Source of the DNA: Tetraselmis striata
Lineage: Eukaryota > Chlorophyta > Chlorodendrophyceae > Chlorodendrales > Chlorodendraceae
Reading direction: 5' to 3'
Length of the DNA: 64,000 nt
Assembly: GCA_006384855.1 (NCBI GenBank)
Contig: VCJN01001388.1
Coordinates: 62,001 to 126,000 of the forward strand
The notes below the pieces were generated by a model. It made no database searches. It was not told the origin of the DNA and saw only the letters and a list, made by a program, of their open reading frames with translations. The position numbers were made by a program, and so were the translations under genes. Shown in pieces: positions 58,889 to 64,000 of this stretch. Position 1 is the first letter of the stretch. Each line of letters opens with the position of its first letter.

Positions 58889-59115
58889 TCCCTGAACGGC
58901 TCAACCGCGGAGGTGATGGTGAGTGGAAGTGCTCGGAGCATCTTACAGTGGGAGCAGCGAGCCGGGCTCGAGCTGCGGGGACTGTGGACAGGAAGAGAGT
59001 GAAAGCAGAGCCACCGGCGGGCCGGGAGACAGGCACGCGCGCGCAAAGGCGCGCGGGAAATGTGCCCGGCCGGTGCTAGGGTATCGGCCGGTGCTAGGGT
59101 ATCGGGCAGATTCCA
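58889..59115 (+). repeat. 230-bp direct repeat, left copy
   Basis: From CCTGAACGGCTCAACCGCGG to the GGGCAGATTCCAACAT block, nearly base-for-base the same as 60281-60511. It contains a short tandem unit, GGCCGGTGCTAGGGTATC, twice. Confidence 0.9.
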
Positions 59116-60280
59116 ACATCCCCCCCTCAATTGTACACGGGGGTCATCTCCGCTTGACCGTTGTGTGCAATTGGAACAATATTGAGAATCTAGCGCAAAT
59201 ACTACAGTACTGAACAGCTTAATAGCGACTACTCTATACATCCTTGATAGCTTCCGGGCAACGCGCTTCCGCGAGCACTGCTCCATGCTGTACTGTCGCC
59301 CCACTGTGGAGCTGCGAGCCGGAGCTGGCTGGTGATGAAGCCGCGAGGGCGTCATCCTCGTACCCTGTGCGATGCCGGGCAGTGCGCTCCGCAAGATGCT
59401 TCTGGCAGCCTCTCCGCGAGCGGGGGGGCTGCTGAGCACGAGCTGCTGGTAGCCAACGCGCAGGCGGGGCGGCACGGGGCGGGCTGCTCGTAGCTGAGCT
59501 GCTGGCACCCAGTAGCAGTGCTGCCTCGCAGTTGCTAGCCCCATACGCGCGGTCGGCGAGTAGCCAGCACCACCACAATGGTCGTACGTTCACTCCGTCG
59601 AAGGTGGCAGGCGGGACGTGATAGGCGGGACCTGGGTAGGTAGGCGCCTGGGCGGTTCGCGTGTGGTTCTCGCTGCGCCGATCTTGGATGGCTGGTAAAC
59701 GACGCGCTCCGCTGAAACGCTCCACTGTGTTATCGCTGTCCGGGGTCCAAGGGTCCGCACAGCAGCTCCGCGACGGTCGTCCGGCGGTCCCTCCAGTAAG
59801 CAAAAGCCACCAGCGGGCTCGCAGGTCGTTTCGCCGTATGCCTCCGGTATTGCTAGTGGAACCACGACGTGTGACTGCCTGGCTCGACGCAAGGTGTGTT
59901 TTCGAATTCTATTTTTGAAGTTTGAATCTAAAAGCTAAGTACAGCAGTGGTTCGACAAAGTCCCGGGGACTTGTCTGTTGAGCGCAGCCCCGGAGGCTGG
60001 CTCTCTCGGGCCGGTAGGCGGAACCCCGATACGGTATGTTGAGCGCAACCCCGGAGGCTGGCTCACTCGGGCCGGTAGGCGGAACCCCGATACGGTGTCG
60101 GGAGGGTTGTGTACTGGCCCCGGAGGCTCAGCGTGCATCCCTCGCCCCTTGCGGGCTAGTTTTCGGCGCCCTTGTGGCAGCCGCCTCGGCCGTTTTTCGA
60201 ACGACTCCGGACGTGCGCCGAACGCACGGACTTCTCCTTGTACCCTGCTCGCGCCCACGTGACGTGTGAGGGCCCATAAC
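59116..60280. other. Interval between the 230-bp direct repeats
   Basis: 1.17 kb, GC-rich, without a recognised domain on either strand (frames at 59234-59803 and 59935-60627 look like shadows). It includes a 62-bp tandem duplication at 59976-60100, each unit running from TGTTGAGCGCA to CCCCGATACGGT. Confidence 0.5.
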
Positions 60281-60511
60281 CTGAACGGCTCAACCGCGGA
60301 GGTGATGGTGAGTGGAAGTGCTCGGAGCATCTTACAGTGGGAGCAGCGAGCCGGGCTCGAGCTGCGGGGACTGTGGACAGGAAGAGAGTGAAAGCAGAGC
60401 CACCGGCGGGCCGGGAGACAGGCACGCGCGCGAAAAGGCGCGCGGGAAATGTGCCCGGCCGGTGCTAGGGTATCGGCCGGTGCTAGGGTATCGGGCAGAT
60501 TCCAACATTCC
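60281..60511 (+). repeat. 230-bp direct repeat, right copy
   Basis: Partner of 58889-59115 in the same orientation. Only a handful of differences were seen, for example CGCGCGAAAAGG for CGCGCGCAAAGG. Confidence 0.9.
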
Positions 60512-60950
60512 CGCCTGGTATAACATAACCGTAGCTCCGGTATAGGGTTGGCCCCGATATGGGCAACCGTGCGCCGCCGCGTGCAGCCGTCATAGTGACG
60601 GGGGTTCGCCCTTGGACGGTTGGGCACTTGGCCGGGGGCGCTGGGGCGTCCCTGCGTCGTGTGTGTTGTTGGGGGGACCCTTCGCCACTACTTGCCTTTT
60701 GGAGCCGCGTCGATCGGGAGTTTAATGGCCGGCCCTCGGCCATTCCGAAGATCGATCGTGTGTTGCAGCGGGATGCATGGGCTAGTGCGCTTTGATGTGT
60801 AGTATACCCAAGGGCAGGGTGCGCATGTCCGCGAGCGTTTACAACGTTTTGCATGCATGTGGGGGTGGTACTTGCGGGAACACCGCTCGTACTGGGATCG
60901 CCACGCCACCCCCCCCCCCCCCCTCCCTCCCCACTACCCCTCGCCTTGGT
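60507..60950 (+). repeat. Dispersed repeat C, inverted partner of 4945-5396
   Basis: Begins at TTCCCGCCTGGTATAACATA directly after the 230-bp repeat and matches the reverse complement of 4945-5396. It contains a C tract at 60911-60922. Confidence 0.75.
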
Positions 60951-61734
60951 AATCTGACTTGGCCTAACATCTCAGGTATCCCATGAAGCCAGATGTCGAG
61001 AGCGTTGACGTCGTCGTTGTTGACGTGAGGATGCTGCTGTGCAGACTTAAGCGGCGGCTCGGATAACTTCGCCTCGGGTTTTCGTACCAAGGTACATGTC
61101 GCGATACTTCCAGACGGCCGAACTATATGTCGAGACGTTGACAGCCATATATAGTTGTTGGCAACCTACCACAAGGTGACTCGTCGCAGCCAAAACGAAA
61201 CGGTACAATAATAGGTACGCCATGGTAACTCTTGCTTGTCCCCATTCCAGAAGACGACACCGCCTTATACACGATCGACTACCATTTATCGACGACTGCC
61301 GAGTGTAGAGCTTGCTATGCGACATGCCGAAATAGGGAACGGCACGACACCTTTTACCCCGCAGACGCGAAGCTATCTCGGTCGTGGTATAGGACGGGCG
61401 ATCATTTGCAAGGGTCGATGGTGATTCGATTAGGAAAACGCGGACCGCACTACTCGCATTGCGGGGGGTGTCGTGGGGCCCGGCTAGCCCGACGAATCCC
61501 CGTAGAGCCCGGTGACGACTACACTACAGCTAGTATTAGTGCAAGGCCCGCCCGCGGGACTAAAAGGCAAGTGATGTTCCGGTAAATAATCGTACCGAGG
61601 ACGCGCGCACGCATGCGCGCAGCCGCGCCAGCCGCGCCGTCGACTTGCTGGTGCTTTCGCAGTGTTTCGCATGACTGTGCGAAGTCTACCCGATACAAAA
61701 GATTACGGCGGGCTGTACTCGTACCGCTACTACG
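60951..61734. other. Spacer, no recognised gene
   Basis: The 61232-61585 forward frame (117 codons) has no recognised similarity. Probably decayed element DNA. Confidence 0.35.
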
Positions 61735-61930
61735 TTTTTTTGGCCCCCGGAGCAAGACTGGCACCAATGAAACCCTTGCAGCGTCTCTACGACGGCCGTT
61801 TAGACAGCGACCCAGTTACGGACGAAAGCCCGGGGTAGGCGACGCTCCGTTATAGTCAACAAGCAAATTGCCGAAGCATTGTGCAAGACTAATTGGAGGC
61901 CAATGGTAGAATTTCCAACGCTACTACGTT
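61735..61930 (+). repeat. Dispersed repeat A+B, second direct copy
   Basis: Carries part A (CCCCCGGAGCAAGACTGGC, CTTGCAGCGTCTCTACGACG) and part B (GGCGACGCTCCGTTATAGTC, AAATTGCCGAAGCATTG) as at 990-1160, and stops after GAATTTCCAACG. Confidence 0.75.
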
Positions 61931-63234
61931 CTTCGCCCATCGTCGGTCGTTCATAGTCATCGTCTCTGACGCCCGCCCATCTCACCACCGTAGCAACAAC
62001 CGTGAAGGCACCCTAGTCCCTTCTCCACATGAAGTCCCTCGAGCCGGATGCACACCCCAGACAATCGGCGGACGGTGGCGCTCTGCAGAAAACCATTTGC
62101 TACACGCTAACTGATGCGAGAAGTACGGACTCTTGTCTTGGGTGATCAACAAGTGCGAATAAGTGCTGCCCCGAGTTCTCGCGTGTGGCGATGAGTCAAC
62201 GACGAAGACTGCCGATTGTGTGCTTGCTATGTGGTGCATGTGCTGGAGTCAAGGAGCCCCGGACGGAGCCGGTAGCAACCAAGTCCGTGGAGTAGCGACA
62301 AGGCAAGGGCCAATGGGTTAGTAGGCTCCTTGAGGCTGTTTGCGACGGCATGACGTATGAGTCGGGACGTCGTGGCAAGAGAACGGGCAATTAGAGGACA
62401 CTACCGCTCGCCGATGTCAGCGACATTGCCCCTAGCATCACCTAAAGGACTAGCCCCTCGGCCACTCATGGCAGCAACTTGGGCAACAACCGTCTCGATT
62501 CACTTGCTGGCGGCTCCGAGCGAGTTGGCAAGTCGTGGGAACTTAGCAGCTGCGGTTGCGCGAGCGAAAACTGTGCGCCTCATCACGTCACTAATTATGC
62601 AACAAACGAGGAGTACTTGCAGTGGGAGACTTGAAGAATCTTGAGCAACACTCGCTCCGAAACCAATGCCATTGTCTCAACAATAGAGAGACTAAAACAA
62701 ACAGGTGAGAGTGGTGTGCAGTGGTGGTGCAAAGACGAGATAGAGATTTCAGTGTTGTTGAGAATACAAATACGACTGGTTACAAGGTTGCCACCGCCTG
62801 GTGCTATATAATTATATACTATGGCTGGCGTCGGCACTGGTCGCCAAACCATGCTGTCCTATAGGAGCACGCTCACCGCAAAGAGCGTCACCGTGGAGAG
62901 TCGAACATAAGATAAACCTCTTGCCTCGTTATGGTATGGCAGTACTTCGTATATTGTCGGGTACTGACAAATACCGAGAGCAGACATGTGAGGACCCCGG
63001 ATAATCAATACCCGGTGCTCGCCCTCGTACTAGTGTATGTTGCACCCGTAGAATGTGACATTATTCTTCGCAGTACTGGTACCCGTACATTAATATGCCA
63101 AAGATAGTTCAGGACGAGTTACACAATTCATAACAGTCACACACTCCCGAAATGCTTTGCTCAAACGGAATGGCGCTTGCCCCTATTGGCATTTTTCTGC
63201 ATTTTTTCAGGGGACATGACTAGCAACTCACATT
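61931..63234. other. Spacer, no recognised gene
   Basis: No supported gene. The 62357-62644 frame and its complement are unassigned. The reverse strand near 62640-62760 resembles the pyrimidine-rich leader of an LTR element but without firm motifs. Confidence 0.3.
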
Positions 63235-63412
63235 ACTCGAATGGGTCGACGCCCAAACGAGTAGGGTAGACCTTTCGTGGTCAGTGCCGGATATTTTGAT
63301 GGCAGTGTTCCAAGACGGTGATCTAACAATGATGTTGTTGGAAATTTTATCACCGGCCTTCAATTGATCTTCCGGAATGCTTCGGCAATTTGCTTGATGA
63401 CTACTATCTCAC
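63235..63412 (-). repeat. Dispersed repeat B, inverted copy
   Basis: The reverse complement matches 1085-1275 through the CAAATTGCCGAAGCATTC, GGAAATTCC-side and CACTGACCACG blocks, so the two copies face each other across 62 kb. Confidence 0.7.
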
Positions 63413-63689
63413 GAAGCGTCGCATACCGAAGGGCCCGGGTTGTATATTATGTAGGGAACCCCGCCTACCGGCTTTATCCTCTCCCGCAGGAAAATTTTCA
63501 AAAATACGGTGAAAAATACGTATTTTTGCGTCATTGCACCTGTGTACTACATGATAGCCGCGCTTGTTTATGAGCTGGAAAGACCAATGAAATTCATAAT
63601 GGAGAGAATGCTTATGTCCAGCGGGTGTAGGGCGGACCTCAAAGTGGACGACCTGACGCACAGACATGGATTTTGACCCTTGGACATTT

Positions 63690-63940
63690 CAAAGTTGAGT
63701 CTGGTTTTGCCAAAAAGGTCGCGCATGCTGTTTCACACGGTCAAGAGCCGAAATTGGCAGGATGGTTTAGCGAAAGCGTGGAGGGAAAACGGAGTCAGGG
63801 GGGGCGCTGCGTGGAACGCAGCGAAAACTGGAAGATGGCAGGCTCAGCTGTTCTGGCTGCTTTTATGTCTACTCGTGCTGCACCCAACAAGGGCGCAACA
63901 ACAGTTACTAGTTCCCGTACCACTGAGCATCACTTGTAGC
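63690..63940 (+). repeat. Repeat D, second copy
   Basis: Direct copy of 5960-6180. A frame at 63680-63943 ends in a hydrophobic stretch (LFWLLLCLLVLHP), but the homologous copy is broken, so coding status is doubtful. Confidence 0.6.
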
Positions 63941-64000
63941 TAAAAAGCGGTTAGGTCAAGGATGGAAACCCCATAAACTAGTTTAGATCATTTCAAAGTT

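Overview
This looks like nuclear DNA of a eukaryote, most probably a chlorophyte green alga. The genes are GC-rich and broken into many short exons joined by GT-AG introns. One protein is an alpha/beta hydrolase of a clade best known from plastids, with a transit-peptide-like N terminus. Another is a SUVR-like SET protein. The DNA between genes is crowded with decayed retroelements (LINE, Ty1/copia, Ty3/gypsy). Long G/C homopolymer tracts are scattered through introns and spacers. No rRNA, intact tRNA, CRISPR array or operon structure was seen. The species cannot be named from the sequence alone. Exon models below were assembled by hand from splice-site signals and reading-frame phase; single boundaries may be off by a base or two.

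Layout. 1-7.5 kb: the last exon of a coiled-coil gene, then a repeat field with a reverse-strand LINE reverse transcriptase relic and a forward 5'-truncated LINE tail. 7.97-9.27 kb (+): a small two-exon coiled-coil protein. 9.3-12.9 kb: repeats and unrecognised spacer. 12.9-24.1 kb (-): a 27-exon M16 metallopeptidase (insulysin/nardilysin type). 24.75-33.7 kb (+): a divergently transcribed 12-exon gene joining a SUVR-like SET domain to a beta-class amino-methyltransferase-like domain. 34.6-40.3 kb (-), convergent with it: a 7-exon TIR / transmembrane / double WD40 propeller protein of bacterial-like architecture. 40.3-51.5 kb: repeats, a foldback element, a copia relic, a gypsy integrase fragment, and two kinds of palindrome array. 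51.6-53.5 kb (+): a six-exon alpha/beta hydrolase. 53.5-64 kb: more repeats, including a second LINE tail, a second gypsy fragment, and copies of the repeats seen in the first 6 kb.

The genes do not form one pathway. The most notable are the TIR-TM-WD40 protein, which keeps the catalytic-glutamate motif of TIR NADases and is a candidate algal immune or cell-death receptor, and the SET-methyltransferase fusion, a candidate chromatin regulator with altered catalytic motifs in both halves. The M16 and SET genes face away from each other across 0.66-0.88 kb and may share a promoter.
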